From Euonymus europaeus (taxonomy: Eukaryota > Streptophyta > Magnoliopsida > Celastrales > Celastraceae): DNA of 64,000 nt. Of the stretch, positions 51,342 to 63,120 are shown in pieces. Numbering within the stretch: position 1 is the stretch's first letter; every line of letters starts with the position of its first letter. The translations under genes and the position numbers were made by a program. Location of the stretch: contig OY756969.1 of assembly GCA_963580455.1 (NCBI GenBank), positions 10,555,501 through 10,619,500 on the forward strand, read 5' to 3'. The notes under the pieces are model-generated. The model saw only the letters and a program-made list of their open reading frames with translations, searched no databases and was not told the DNA's origin.

Positions 51342-52630
51342 ATATTCCCGGAACCAAAATGCAAATTGAGTCTCCAATGCCTCATCAACCGCAGCCTAGT
51401 CCACAACTCCCGATCCCCGTACATATTCGACAAAAATGCTTCATTTCCCGAAAAAGTAAACAAAAGTTAGTTTAATCTGCAAAGAAATATTTAATAACAT
51501 TCTAATTAAAATACACTTGCTTACGTGACATATGGTTGAATTTCTTGACAATTTAGAAGTATGTATGTTTGAGCCGCCAACATTTCTCGTTCTTCGAGGA
51601 GCCTAACCCTCCCTCTTCCATAAGCTCGACCGGGATGGGTAAATATAGATAAATTCTCCTCCATCGTATGCACATCACCCCCATCATCATTGCGAGGCAC
51701 TTTTCTGTGTCGTGTGTGCACATGTGGCTCAAAGTAGAACGAAAAAAATTTAGTTTCTTCCTCAACTATGTATGCATTGCATATCAATCCTTCAACCCTA
51801 GATTTGTTCTTTATGTTCTTCTTCAAGTGTCCAAGGTACCTGTCAAATGGATACATCCATCGATATTGCACTGGGCCTGCAACTCTTGCCTCATAAGGCA
51901 AGTGAACCGGCAGATGCTCCATCGAGTCGAAGAAAGCTGTAGGAAATATTCGCTCTAACTTGCATAAAATAATCGGAATTTGCATCTCCAATCTGCTCAT
52001 ATCCTCCACCCTCAACGATGAACATGTCAACTCCTTAAAAAACAAGCCCAACTCTGTCAATGCCTGCCAAACATTGGTCGGTAGAAACTCACGGAATGCT
52101 ATAGGAATCAACCGTTGCATGAACACTTGACAATCATGACTTTTCATCCCAAACATCTTATACTTTTTCATGTCTACACACCGGCCCATATTCGAAGCAT
52201 ACCCATCTGGAAAATTCAGGTTTTTCACCCATTCAAAAACTACCAGCTTGTCGGTCTTATACAAAGAGAAACAAGCCTTCGGATATTTCCCAGTCGTGGA
52301 ATTGAATTCTAACTCCTTACGACGACAAATGATTTTCATGTCATCACGTGCCTTGTCATTATCTTTTGTTTTGCCGTCAATATTCATCACAGTGTTGAAG
52401 ACATTTTCAAATACATTCTTCTCAATGTGCATCACGTCAAGGTTATGCCGAATTAAGTTCGATCTCCAGTAAGGTAAATCCCAAAATATACTTCGTTTCT
52501 TCCACCCACAACCAGTAATCTTGCACAAATGCTGATTGCGCTGCTCCCCGTCCTCATCAGTTACTTTTTCTAAGCCAAATGCAGTGATACGTTGATATAT
52601 CAGTTCGCCAGACAAGACAGAAGGAGACAT
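51342..52630 (-). pseudogene. CACTA transposase, middle part with DUF4218
   Basis: An open frame of 369 codons continuing directly in frame after TAA 52631-52633. HNLDVMHIEKNVFEN (residues 62-76) is a signature of the end of Transposase_21. A DUF4218 domain follows at about 200-310 (LERIFPTAFFDSMEHLPVHL, YRWMYPFDRYLG). A donor CAC|GTAAGC at about 51525 ends this exon. A short exon at about 51438-51342 (ETQFAFWFREY, donor TAT|GTAAGT) probably links it in frame to the DUF4216 exon, and contains TAG at 51396-51398. The small exon is predicted from splice signals only. Confidence 0.85.
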
Positions 52631-54121
52631 TTATGTGACAACAGTGTTCTTCCTGAACCAATTCTTGTTCCTCCTAAAAGGGTGGTCGATCGGCAAGAAT
52701 TTTTGGTGGTTATCAAACCACGAAGTCTTACCCCCTTTACAAAGAGTAAATGCTCCTGAATCTTCAATGCAATAAGGACATGCTAACTTCCCGGCAGTTG
52801 ACCAACCAGACAACATGGAGTATGCTGGAAAGTCACTGATAGTCCACATTAGAGCTGCTCGAAGCTGGAAATTTTGCTTCAAATCTACATCCCAGGTCTC
52901 AACACCATGATCAAATAACATACACAATTCATGGACTAGAGGCTGAAGAAAAACATCAATCTTTTGTTTCGGATTTTTTGGTCCAGGTACAATCACCGTC
53001 AGAAACATATATTCCTCCTTCATACACATCCAGGGAGGCAAATTGTATGGAGTGAGTATCACAGGCCATGATGAATACTGTTGACCAGACTGACCGAAAG
53101 GTTGAAACCCATCTGTGCACAACCAGAGCCTCACATTCCGAGTTTCACTTGCAAACAATGGAAATTCTTGATTGAAATGTTTCCAAGCCTCAGAATCTGA
53201 AGGGTGACGCATCACACCATCACCTTGGTAATGCTTGGCATGCCATCTCAAGTGTTCAGCAGTGGCGGCAGAAGCATATAGTCTCTGGAGCCTAGGTGCT
53301 AAAGGAAAATAGTACATTTTTTGGTTTGCCACCTCCTTCCTTTGCATAGAATCTCCCCTTCTTCTGCTCTTATATTGAGGGTACTGACAGAATTTACAAC
53401 TTCTCAATTCGTTGTCCTCTCCCCAATATATCATGCACCCGTTTAGGCAGCAGTGTATCTTCTCCATTGGAAGCCCTAACTCTTCAATAAACTTCTTGGT
53501 GGTATAGAAGCTATCCATAAGTGTGTTGTCCTCTGGTAAAGCCTCTTTAAATAACCTAGTGATCGAGTCGTAGCAACTTTCAGACAAATGGTGTTCAGGC
53601 TTAATGTTCAGCAACCGCGCCATAGCCGATAATTGAGACATTGTTTCACACCCTGGCCACAATGGTACCTCTGATGCCTGAAGCATGTCATACAATTTTT
53701 GTGCATTTGGGTTTGGAAATTCCTCCAAATTTGATGGGTCAAAACTTGGACCAGCTGCGTCCATCACCATTGTATGGTACGGATTAGGAATGTAAGTTTC
53801 GACATTTGCCATTTCATATGAGCTTGTTTGACTATTCTCCATAGATCTGCTTGATGCTCCGATGTATGGTTCTCCATATCGGGACCATACATAATAATCC
53901 TCCACAAACCCCTTCTTTAATAAATGGAGGTGCACTTCCTCCGGCTCCAAGTATCTACGATTGTGACACCGTACACACGGACATCTGATCTTACTTCCAT
54001 CCATGAACCTTGGTTGGGAACAAACATAGGCAATGAACTGTTGTACCCCCTCTGCAAATTCCCGGTTAAGCAGTCCATCGGATGGCCTAGCATACATCCA
54101 CGACCTATCTATTCTTGACAT
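52631..54121 (-). pseudogene. CACTA transposase (TNPD-like), N-terminal part
   Basis: 496 codons ending at TAA 52631-52633. The start MSRIDRSWMY matches the usual start of the family. Residues 1-85 form the Transposase-associated domain (CPCVRCHN at 47-54). A Cys-rich element follows (C225, C226, C230, C243, C246). Transposase_21 spans about 270-490, with LWLCTDGFQPFG at 334-344 and FPAYSMLSGWSTAGKLACPYC-like residues near its end. TNPD-type proteins cut the CACTA ends. The TAA is followed at once by codons that continue the same domain, so it is a disabling nonsense mutation, not the natural end. Confidence 0.9.
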
Positions 54122-54611
54122 TTGAGTTCAGCCACAATGTAACCTAAAATCATAGATAGACTTATTTAGTGACCTCTTCTTCAAGAATGAAAAATGTTTG
54201 GTAAGTATCAAAGGACACACATTCGTTAAAATATCACATAGATTTGTAGTTCAAAGCAATGCATGAAGAGGATCTTATTGATAAGGAAAAATGCCTAGTT
54301 CAAGCTTCATGAATCACAAATCTCTCATAACAATTTGTAGTTTACAATCTCGAATAGAACAAGTTTAGTTCAGTATTCTAAGAAGAACAACTAGCTACAT
54401 TAAGAAGGCCTAGGAAATGATTCCATGATTATATTTAACTATATAACTACCGGGTTATCCAGAAATTAAAGGCAGCCTACCAACAGGTTTTGGACAGAGA
54501 GAAGAATCACAGCAGTCCAGTGGCAATTCTGCAATTCCAGTATCCTGCCTGTACACAGGCTAACTTTTTGAAAGAAAGCTATTTACATGACGTCCCGTTT
54601 TAGCTCCCCAA
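54122..54611. other. CACTA internal non-coding region upstream of the transposase
   Basis: About 490 bp between the transposase start and the captured LRR exon. On the minus strand this is the likely leader or promoter side of the transposase gene. I see no domain, RNA gene or clear promoter motif in it. Confidence 0.5.
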
Positions 54612-55242
54612 CTATTCAGGTCGAAAGCTTACTAGATTTGGGATGGCAATTGATTGAAGCTTCGTGATCTCAGCTGCAGTCACTTTGCAAGAATCCAGAC
54701 AGAGTGAGCATAAATTCTTAAATTTCTTCAAATGCTGCAGCCCTTCATTGGTTACTCGAGAGTATGAAACATCTAATGACACCAATGCAGTCAATCCTAC
54801 ATTACATGACAAATCGAGTGTCAATTTACTTTAAAAAATTTAAAAACTTTAATCATGTCAGAATTTTTATAAAGAACAATGGCCTCTTGGTTGCAAAATC
54901 TCACATCACAAGACGAGCGTTGCAGCCACAAAGGTTGATATAAATATATTTCCCCATCAAACATATTTATCTCCGCTAATTACGCAATCTTACTCACAGG
55001 TTCAACTCTACTTAATTAGGCAATCCCAATGCAAATAGACAGTAAACACAATGACTAAAGGAGCAGAAAAAAAAATTGAGTAAAAAAAAAGATACCATAA
55101 ATCAATTCCAAAGTTTTGTCTATGAGGCTGCAGTTTTGTGACAGATTCAATAGTGTCAAGGAGGCAAGATCTTTAATATTCTTAACTCCAGCATCAGTCA
55201 ATCCTCCACCGCATATTTCAAGGGATTGAAGATTCTTGAAAT
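54612..55242 (-). pseudogene. Captured host LRR gene fragment (two exons and intron)
   Basis: Exon 55242-55096 (acceptor CTACAG, donor G|GTATCT) encodes FKNLQSLEICGGGLTDAGV, then KNIKDLASLTLLNLSQNCSL. Exon 54796-54612 (acceptor TGTAG) encodes LTALVSLDVSYSRVTNEGLQ and ends PNLVSFRPE before TAG 54612-54614. The exons join in frame across the 299-bp intron (55095-54797). Both are cysteine-containing leucine-rich repeats. The pattern and the C-terminal VSFRPE ending match, from memory, a plant LRR family typified by Arabidopsis At1g15740. Only the C-terminal repeats are here; the rest of the gene is missing. It lies on the strand of the transposase and 490 bp from it, inside the CACTA ends, so this is transduplication by the element. 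No stop breaks these exons. Confidence 0.85.
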
Positions 55243-55612
55243 CTGTAGTCAAGTGAAACAATTGAAAAAACAAAAATCTAGCAACAAAAGAGTACATTTT
55301 ATTCGGAAAAGGATTTAAGGCCACAAGGGCAAAGTCTCCATTTCAATCATATGGAAATTTTCAAATGCGTTAAACATAAGTTCCAATTATTTTACTCTCT
55401 TTTGTTAGCCACTCCTATAACTGAGTGATAAAAAAAGCTTTGAAATTTAAGCTCATTTTTCCTATTTCCACAACCAATCACAAAAGCACTATTTTAATTA
55501 GGGAGACATGAAAAAGAATACTGGACTTTGAGCTATTTTCTCCAAATTCCAAAACAATCCAATAAAGCCATTTACAAAATCATTAAAGCCATTTACAAAA
55601 TCATGGTCTTAC

Positions 55613-55677
55613 TGCTCTCTGTCCATATAAATTATGAGGCTCTTCTCTGTACTTCAAACGAGGCTTTTTAGGTTCAC
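55613..55677 (-). pseudogene. Possible further captured exon
   Basis: A 65-bp segment with acceptor GATTGTAG and donor GCA|GTAAGA encodes, in one frame, EPKKPRLKYREEPHNLYGQR. The basic, low-stop composition and clean splice borders suggest a real exon in otherwise AT-rich DNA. I do not recognise the protein. It could be from the same or another captured gene, or be chance. Confidence 0.3.
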
Positions 55678-57056
55678 CTACAATCAAGGATGAAACTTAC
55701 TCCTTAGTTTAAGACAACCCAGAGCACAACATCGAGAAATAAAAAATTGGCATGCCGTTGGCTTAATACATTTCCTTGAATCCATATCAACATGAAAATA
55801 TGACACAACCTGATATGGAATCAAATCTTAATTATCCTACAACCCTGGCAGACTTCAAACTAAAATATTTCAAAAGACAAAAGTAAGTATCAACTAAAAC
55901 TGTACTTTTCAAAACAAAACTTCTATCTGTAAGTTTTTCAGTCAACGATGAACAATACAATTTAAAAGAAACGAAATTGATTTATCATGAAACTATAATG
56001 CCCCAAATATTAGGAAGGTCACTATCAATGCTCACAACTATGTCACAGTAAAATATCAAAAAACACAAACAACCTCCATCATTTAGACAGCAAAACTGAA
56101 TCTAACAGCTCTGTTACCTATATTTAACAATAAAAAGTGCACAAAGATTATTGCAGAATTTGACAATGTTAAAACAGTTATTCTGCAATTCCAAATCTAG
56201 AAAAAACAAGATGTATTTCCAGTAGTCAAATTCAGGTAATAAATTACACTATGATAAAGTGCAATATTTCCCCATGTTTACCATAGTTAGATTCCTGACA
56301 AAGATCATAAGGTCTGTTCTTGATGTAGCACACTCACAGTCATTACAACGACTAATTCACAGCTACAACTAACAACTAATCCAGAAGTTATAAACTCCTT
56401 TACTGGCTTATCAGTTATTAGAATAGCAAAACCAAAAAATTGCATCCTTCTCAAGAGGCTATCAGCCATACCATTATAAGATTTCATAACATTGACAACT
56501 AGCCTCACGGCAATAACAACAATGTCACTGAAATTTGTAAACGCGATTGGTGATGATTACGCTAGACAAAGGATGATGACAGCCTCTGAATTTATCTGGC
56601 GCCTCTTCCAACTAAATAATTAAAATGTTTGTCCACTCATTATCACCCCCACCACCACAGTCACCCCATTCAAGACCAATGAGATTCATAATAATGGACC
56701 CAAATCAAACCAGTAGACCAACAAGCTTCAAAAATTAAAGGGTAATACCTGTTTATTTCACTTGCTTGGACGTACGAAGCGCCACCAGAGGATAAATTTC
56801 TCGATCGGCCGATCAGTTAAGCTGCAAGATTGGAGGAGTTTCGATGACCGTAGTGATGTCATAGTGACCACTGTGCAGGCAGGAGGAGCAGAACTTCAGT
56901 CACGGTGAGAAGAGAGGAAGAAATTCAACGACAATGGAAGCATTCGCAGGTGTGAGAGACAGAAAGCATAAGGGAGGAGAGGCTATATCTATCGCAACTG
57001 CAAGTGGAAGAGAGAAAGAAACAAAGTTAGGGTTTTTTGTTTTAAAGTTCCAGCTA
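55678..57056. other. CACTA right internal region, no gene seen
   Basis: AT-rich up to about 56,750, then more GC-balanced (about 56,760-57,030). On the minus strand the latter part could be a leader for the element's transcript, with a short frame starting MTSLRSSKLLQSC near 56,860 and a possible donor CAG|GTATTAC near 56,751. I recognise no domain. Confidence 0.4.
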
Positions 57057-57414
57057 ATTTGCCGGCGGACATTTTCCGTCGATAAAATTAAAATATTAAA
57101 ACTTTCGACAAATATTATGTGCAAACATAAAAATCATTATTTTCAAACCTTTTAAAAATTCAAAAATCAAAATTGAAAATTTTTCCGATGAAATATTAGC
57201 CGTCGGTAATTACCAACGGAAAAATCATCGGAATCCGTCGGTATCTTTCGCGCCAACCATGGCGCCAAAATATTCCGACGAAAAAATTTCGTCGGTAATA
57301 TAGTCGTCAAGAATCGGTCGGTAAATCGTCCGCAAAATTCCAAAGTACACTTTCATCGGTAATTTGTCGGAAATCCGTCGGAAATTACCGACCGAAATAA
57401 GCCGTCGGTAATCG
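57057..57414. repeat. CACTA right subterminal repeats
   Basis: Repeated motifs of the CCGTCGGTAAT or TTACCGACGG type in both orientations (for example near 57190, 57235, 57290, 57355 and 57400), the counterpart of those at the left end. Confidence 0.84.
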
Positions 57415-57431
57415 GCGGTTTTCTTGTAGTG
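57415..57431 (-). repeat. CACTA terminal inverted repeat, right
   Basis: GCGGTTTTCTTGTAGTG, whose reverse complement matches the left terminal repeat at 15 of 17 bases and ends in the diagnostic TAGTG. Confidence 0.93.
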
Positions 57432-57434
57432 AAA
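57432..57434. repeat. CACTA target duplication AAA, right copy
   Basis: AAA directly after TAGTG and before GCTCCTCCATAGAG, the normal monomer continuation. Confidence 0.85.
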
Positions 57435-58249
57435 GCTCCTCCATAGAGAGAGTTGAGCAACTTCAGACCATCAAAGTTGCTCGGTGTACACTTTTTATTG
57501 TTCTTCTATGTAAAATTTTATGACTATAGGCTTCCTAGATTATTTCGATGCCAAAACACTAACTTTCCATGACAAATAGATAAAACCGTTAAAAGCTCCA
57601 CCATAGAGAGAGTTGAGAAATTCCGAACCATCAAAGTTGCTCTGCGTACACTTTTTATTGTTCTCTTATGTTAAATTTTATGACTACAAGCTCCATAGAT
57701 TATTTCGATGCCAAAACCCCAACTTTGTATCACAAACGGATAAAATCGTTAAAGACTCTTCCATGGATAGAATTGAGAAATTATGAATCATCAACATTGA
57801 TAGGTATGCACTTTTTAATGTTTTTTTATGTCCAAATTTACCAGTCTTCGCTTCATAGATTGTTTTGTTGTGAAGACAACCAATTTCATTCTAAATTGGG
57901 CTAAACTATTAAAAACACCTCTAACGGGAGAGTTGAACAATTTCGGACCGTCAAAGTTGCTCGGTGTACACTTTTTATTGTTCTTCTATGTCAAATTTTA
58001 CGAGTATAAGCTTCCATGATTATTTCGATGACAAAACATCAACTTTCTATGACAAATTGACAAAACAATTAAAAACTCCTCCATATAGAGAATTGAGCAA
58101 CATCGGACCATCAAAGTTGCTCGGGGTACACTTTTTATTATTTTTCTATGTCAAATTTTATGAGTATAGGCTTCCTAGATTATTTCGATGCCAAAACACC
58201 AACTTCCTATGACAAATTGACAAAACCGTTAAAAGCTCCTCCATAGAGA

Positions 58250-59420
58250 GAATTGAGCAACATCGGACCATCAAAGTTGCTCGGCGTACACTTTTTATTG
58301 TTTTCTTATTTCAAATTTTATGGGTACAAGCTCCATAGATTATTTCGATGCCAAAACCCAAACTTTGTATCACAAATGGATAAAATCGTTAATGACTCTT
58401 CCATGGATAGAATTGAGTAATTCTGAATCATCAACGTTGATAGGTACGCACTTTTGATTGTTTCTTTATGTCCAAATTTAACAGTCTTCGCTTCATAGAT
58501 TGTTTTGTTATCAAGACAACCAATTTCGTTCTAAATTGGGCAAAACTATTAAAAACATCTCCAACGGGAAAGTTGAACAATTTCGAACTATCAATGTTGC
58601 TCGTTGTACACCATTTAATGTTCTTCAGTGTCACATTTTATGAGTATAAGCTTCCAAGACTATTTTGATGCCAAAACACCAACTTCGTATGACAAATTGA
58701 CAAAACCGTTAAAAGCTCCTCCATAGAGAGAGTTGAGCAACTTCGGACCATAAAAGTTGCTCGGGGTACACTTTCTAGTGTTCTTCTATGTCAAATTTTA
58801 TGAGTATAGGCTTCCTAGATTATTTTGGTGCCAAAACCCCAACTTTCTATGAGAAATGGAAAAAATCGTTAAAAGCTTCTCCATAGAGAGAGTTGAGCAA
58901 CTTCGGACCATCAAAGTTGCTCGGTGTACACTTTTTATTGTTCTTCTATGTGAAATTTTATGAGTATAGGCTTCCTAGATTATTTCGATGCCCAAATCCC
59001 AACTTTCTATGACAAACGTATAAAATCGTTAAAAACACCTCCATAGAGAGAGTTAAGATACTTTAGACCATCAAAGTTGCTTGGTGCCCACTTTTTATTA
59101 TTCCTCTATGTCAAATTTTATGAGTATAGGCTTCCTAGATTATTTTCATGCCAAAATCCCAACTTTCTATGGAAAATTGATAAAATCGTTAAAAGCTCCT
59201 CCATAGAGAGAGTTGAGCAACTTCGGACCATGAAATTTACTCGGTGTACGCTTTTTATTGTTCTTCTATGTCAAATTTTATGAGTATAAGCTTCCATGAT
59301 TTTATCGATGCCAAAACACCAACTTTCTATGACAAATTGACAAAATCGTTAAAAGCTTCTCCATAGAGAGACTTGAGCAACTTCGGACCGTAAAAGTTGC
59401 TCGGTGTACACTTTTTACTG
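58250..59420 (+). repeat. Extra copy of the 10-monomer repeat type
   Basis: Matches about 23.69-24.86 kb at an offset near 34,558 bp, including AATGACTCTTCCATGG at 58402 and the GCCCACTTTTTATTATTCC monomer near 59,087. Confidence 0.78.
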
Positions 59421-60179
59421 TTCTTCTATGTCACATTTTACGAGTATCAGCTTCAATGATTATTTCGATGCCAAAACACCAACTTTCTATGACAAATTGA
59501 CAAAACCGTTAAAAGCTCCTCCATAGAGAGAATTGATCAACATCGGACCATCAAAGTTGCTCGGGGTACACTTTTTATTATTTTTCTATGTCAAATTTTA
59601 TGAGTATAGGCTTCCTAGATTATTTCGATGCCAAAACACCAACTTTCTATGACAAATTGACAAAACCGTTAAAAGCCCCTCCATAGAGAGAGTTGAGCAA
59701 CTTCGGACCGTAAAAGTTGCTCGGGTTACACTTTTTAGTGTTCTTCTATGTCAAATTTTATGAGTATAGGCTTCCTAGATTATTTCGGTGCCAAAACCCC
59801 AACTTTCTATGAGAAATGGACAAAATCGTTAAAACCTCCTCCATAGAGAGAGTTAGAGCAACTTCGAACAATCAAAGTTGCTCGGTGTACACTTTTTATT
59901 GTTCTTCTATGTGAAATTTTATGAGTATAGGCTTCCTAGATTATTTCGATGCCCAAAGCCCAACTTTCTATGAAAAATGTACAAAATCGTTAAAAGCTCC
60001 TCTATATAGAGAGCTGAGCAACTTTGGACCATCAAAGTTGCTCGGTGTACACTTTTTAATGTTCTTCTATTTCAAATTTTACAAGTATAAGCTTCCAAGA
60101 TTATTTCAATGCCAAAAGACCACCTTTCTATTAGAATTGGGCAAAATCTGTTTGTTAAAAGCTACTCCATAAAGAGAGT

Positions 60180-63120
60180 TGAGCAACTTTGGACCATCAA
60201 TGTTGCTCGGTGTACACCTTTTGTTGTTCTTCTGTGTCACATTTTATGAGTATAAGCTTCCAAGACTATTTCGATGCCAAAACACCAACTTCTTATGACA
60301 AATGGACAAAACCAATAAAAGCTCCTCCATAGAGAGAGTTGAGCAACTTCGGACCATCAAAGTTGCTCGATGTACACTTTTATTGTTCTTATATGTCAAA
60401 TTTTATGAGTATAAGCTTCCTAGATTATTTTGATTCCAAAACCCCAACTTTCTATGACAAATGGACAAAACTGTTAAAAGCTCCTCCATAGAGAGAGTTT
60501 AGCAACATCGGACCATCAAAGTTGCTCGGTTTACAATTTTTATTGTTTTTCTATGTCAAATTTTACGAGTATAAGCTTCCATGATTATTTTGATGCCCAA
60601 ACACCGACTTTCTATGACAAATTGACAAAAACGTTAAAAGCTCCTCCATAGAGAGAGTTGAGCAACTTCGGACCATAAAAGTTGCTCGGAGTACACTTTT
60701 TATTGTTCTTTTATGTCAAATTTTATGAGTATAGTCTTCCTAGATTGTTTCGATGGCAAACCACAGCTTTCTATGAAAAATGGTCAAAATTGTTAAAAGC
60801 TCCTCCATAGAGAAAGTTGAGCAACTTCGGACCATCACAGTTGCACGGTGTACACTTTTTATTGTTGTTCTCTGTCAAATTTTATGAGTACACGTTTCCT
60901 AGATTATTTCGATGCCCAAACCCCAACTTTCTATGAAAAATGGACAAAATCGTTAAAAGCTCCTCCATACAGAGAGTTGAACAACTTCAGACCATCAAAG
61001 TTGCTCGGTGTACACTTTTTATTGTTCTTCTATGTCAAATTTTATGGATATAGGCTTTCTAGATTATTTCGATGAAAAACACTAATTTTCTATGACAAAT
61101 AGACCAAATCATTTAAAGCTCCTCCATAGAGAGAGTTGAGAATTTCCGAACCATTAAAGTTGCTCGGCGTACACTTTTTATTGTTCTCTTATGTCAAATT
61201 TTACGAGTACAAGCTCCATACTTTATTTCGATGCCAAAACCCAAACTTTGTATCACAAATGGATAAAATCGTTAAAAGCTCCTCCATAGAGAGAGTTGAC
61301 CAACTTCGGACCGTAAAACTTGCTCGGTGTACACTTTTTATTGTTCTTTTATGTCACATTTTACGAGTATCAGCTTCAATGATTATTTCGATGCCAAAAC
61401 ACCAACTTTCTATGACAAATTGACAAAACTGTTAAAAGCTCCTCCATAGAGAGAATTGAGCAACATCGGACCATCAAAGTTGCTCGGGGTACACTTTTTA
61501 TTATTTTTCTATGTCAAATTTTATGAGTATAGGCTTCCTAGATTATTTCGATGCCAAAACACCAACTTCGTATGACAAATTGACAAAACCGTTAAAAGCT
61601 CCTCCATAGAGAGAGTTGAGCAACTTCGGACCGTAAACGTTGCTGGGGTTATACTTTTTAGTGTTCTTCTATGTCAAATTTTAATAGTATAGGCTTCCTA
61701 GATTATTTGGGTGCCAAAACCCCAACTTTCTATGAGAAATGGACAAAATCGTTAAAACCTCCTCCATAGATAGAGTTGAGCAACTTCGGACCATCAAAGT
61801 TGCTCCGTGTACACTTTTTAATGTTCTTCTATGTGAAATTTTATGAGTATAAGCTTCCTAGATTATTTCGATGCCCAAAGCTCAACTTTCTATGACAAAT
61901 GTATAAAATCGTTAAAAGCTCCTATATAGAGAGCTGAGCAACTTTGGACCATCAAAGTTGCTCGGTGTACACTTTTTAATGTTCTTCTATTTCAAATTTT
62001 ACAAGTATAAGCTTCCAAGATTATTTCGATGCCAAAAGACCACATTTCTATGAGAGTTGGATAAAAATTGTTAAAAGCTACTCCATAGAGAGAGTTGATC
62101 AACTTCGGACCATCAAAGTTGCTCGGGGTACACTTTTTATTATTCTTCTATGTCAAATTTTGGGACTATAAGCTTCCTAGATTATTTAGATGTCAAAACC
62201 CCAATTTTCTATGAGAAATCGACAAAATCGTTAAAAGGTCCTCCATAGAGAGAGTTGATCAACTTTCGACCATCAAAGTTACTCGGTGTACACTTTTTAT
62301 TGTTCTTCTATGTCAAATTTTATCAGTATAGGCTTTCTAGATTATTTCGATGCCAAAACCCCAACTTTATATGAGAAATGAGCAAAATAATTAAAAGCTC
62401 CTCCATAGAGAGAGTTGATCAACTCCGGACCATCAAAGTTGCTCGGTGTACACTTTTTATTGTTCTTCTCTGTCAAATTTTATGGGTATACGCTTCCTAG
62501 ATTATTTCGATGCCCAAACCCCAACTTTCTATGAAAAATGGACAAAATCGTTAAAAGCTCCTCCATAGAGAGTGTTGAGCAAGTTCAGACCATCGAAGTT
62601 GCTCGCTGTACACTTTTTGTTGTTCTTCTATGTCAAATTTTATGAGTATAGGCTTTCTAGGTTATTTCGATGACAAAACACTAATTTTCTATGACAAATA
62701 GACAAAATCATTAAAAGCTCCTCCATAGATAGAGGTGAGAAATTCCGAACCATCAAAGTTGCTCGGTGTACACTTTTTATTGTTCTCTTATGTCAAATTT
62801 TACGAGTACAAGCTCCATAGATTATTTCGATGCCAAAACTCCAACTTTGTATCACAAATGGATAAAATCGTTAAAGACTCTTCCATGGATAGAATTGAGT
62901 AATTCTGAATCATCAACGTTGATAGGTATGCACTTTTTATTGTTTTTTATGTCCAAATTTACCAGTCTTCGCTTCATAGATTGTTTTGTTCTCAAGAGAA
63001 TCAATTTCGTTCTAAATTGGGCAAAACAATTAAAAACACCTCCAACAAGACAGTTGAACAATTTCGGACTGTCAAAGTTTCTCGGTGTCCACCTTTTATT
63101 GTTCTCCTGTGTCACATTTT
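60180..63120 (+). repeat. Third copy of the 19-monomer repeat
   Basis: Matches about 28.77-31.71 kb at a constant offset of 31,407 bp downstream of 61.1 kb and 31,391 bp upstream of it. The 16-bp step is explained by a deletion private to the 29.6-kb copy. Confidence 0.85.

Larger units (their letters stand above)
46726..57431 (-). mobile_element. CACTA (En/Spm) DNA transposon, 10.7 kb
   Basis: Complete in outline: CACTA ends, 17-bp terminal inverted repeats, subterminal repeat arrays at both ends, AAA target duplication, and two genes on the minus strand in the order TNPD-like then Transposase_24-like. The strand given follows its genes. It also holds a captured host LRR fragment between the transposase gene and the right end. 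Both genes carry in-frame stops, and the second is split by an LTR-like insertion, so it should not encode working transposase. The ends and subterminal repeats look intact enough for mobilisation by a related element (inference). Confidence 0.95.

Noticed and set aside
55055..55324. 89-codon minus frame as a complete small LRR gene
   Set aside because: Only its centre (55096-55242) is LRR-like; both ends run through the splice signals into intron sequence, so it is an exon with read-through.
56305..57155. Frames of 67-74 codons near the right end of CACTA
   Set aside because: No domain or family resemblance and AT-rich context; probably chance.
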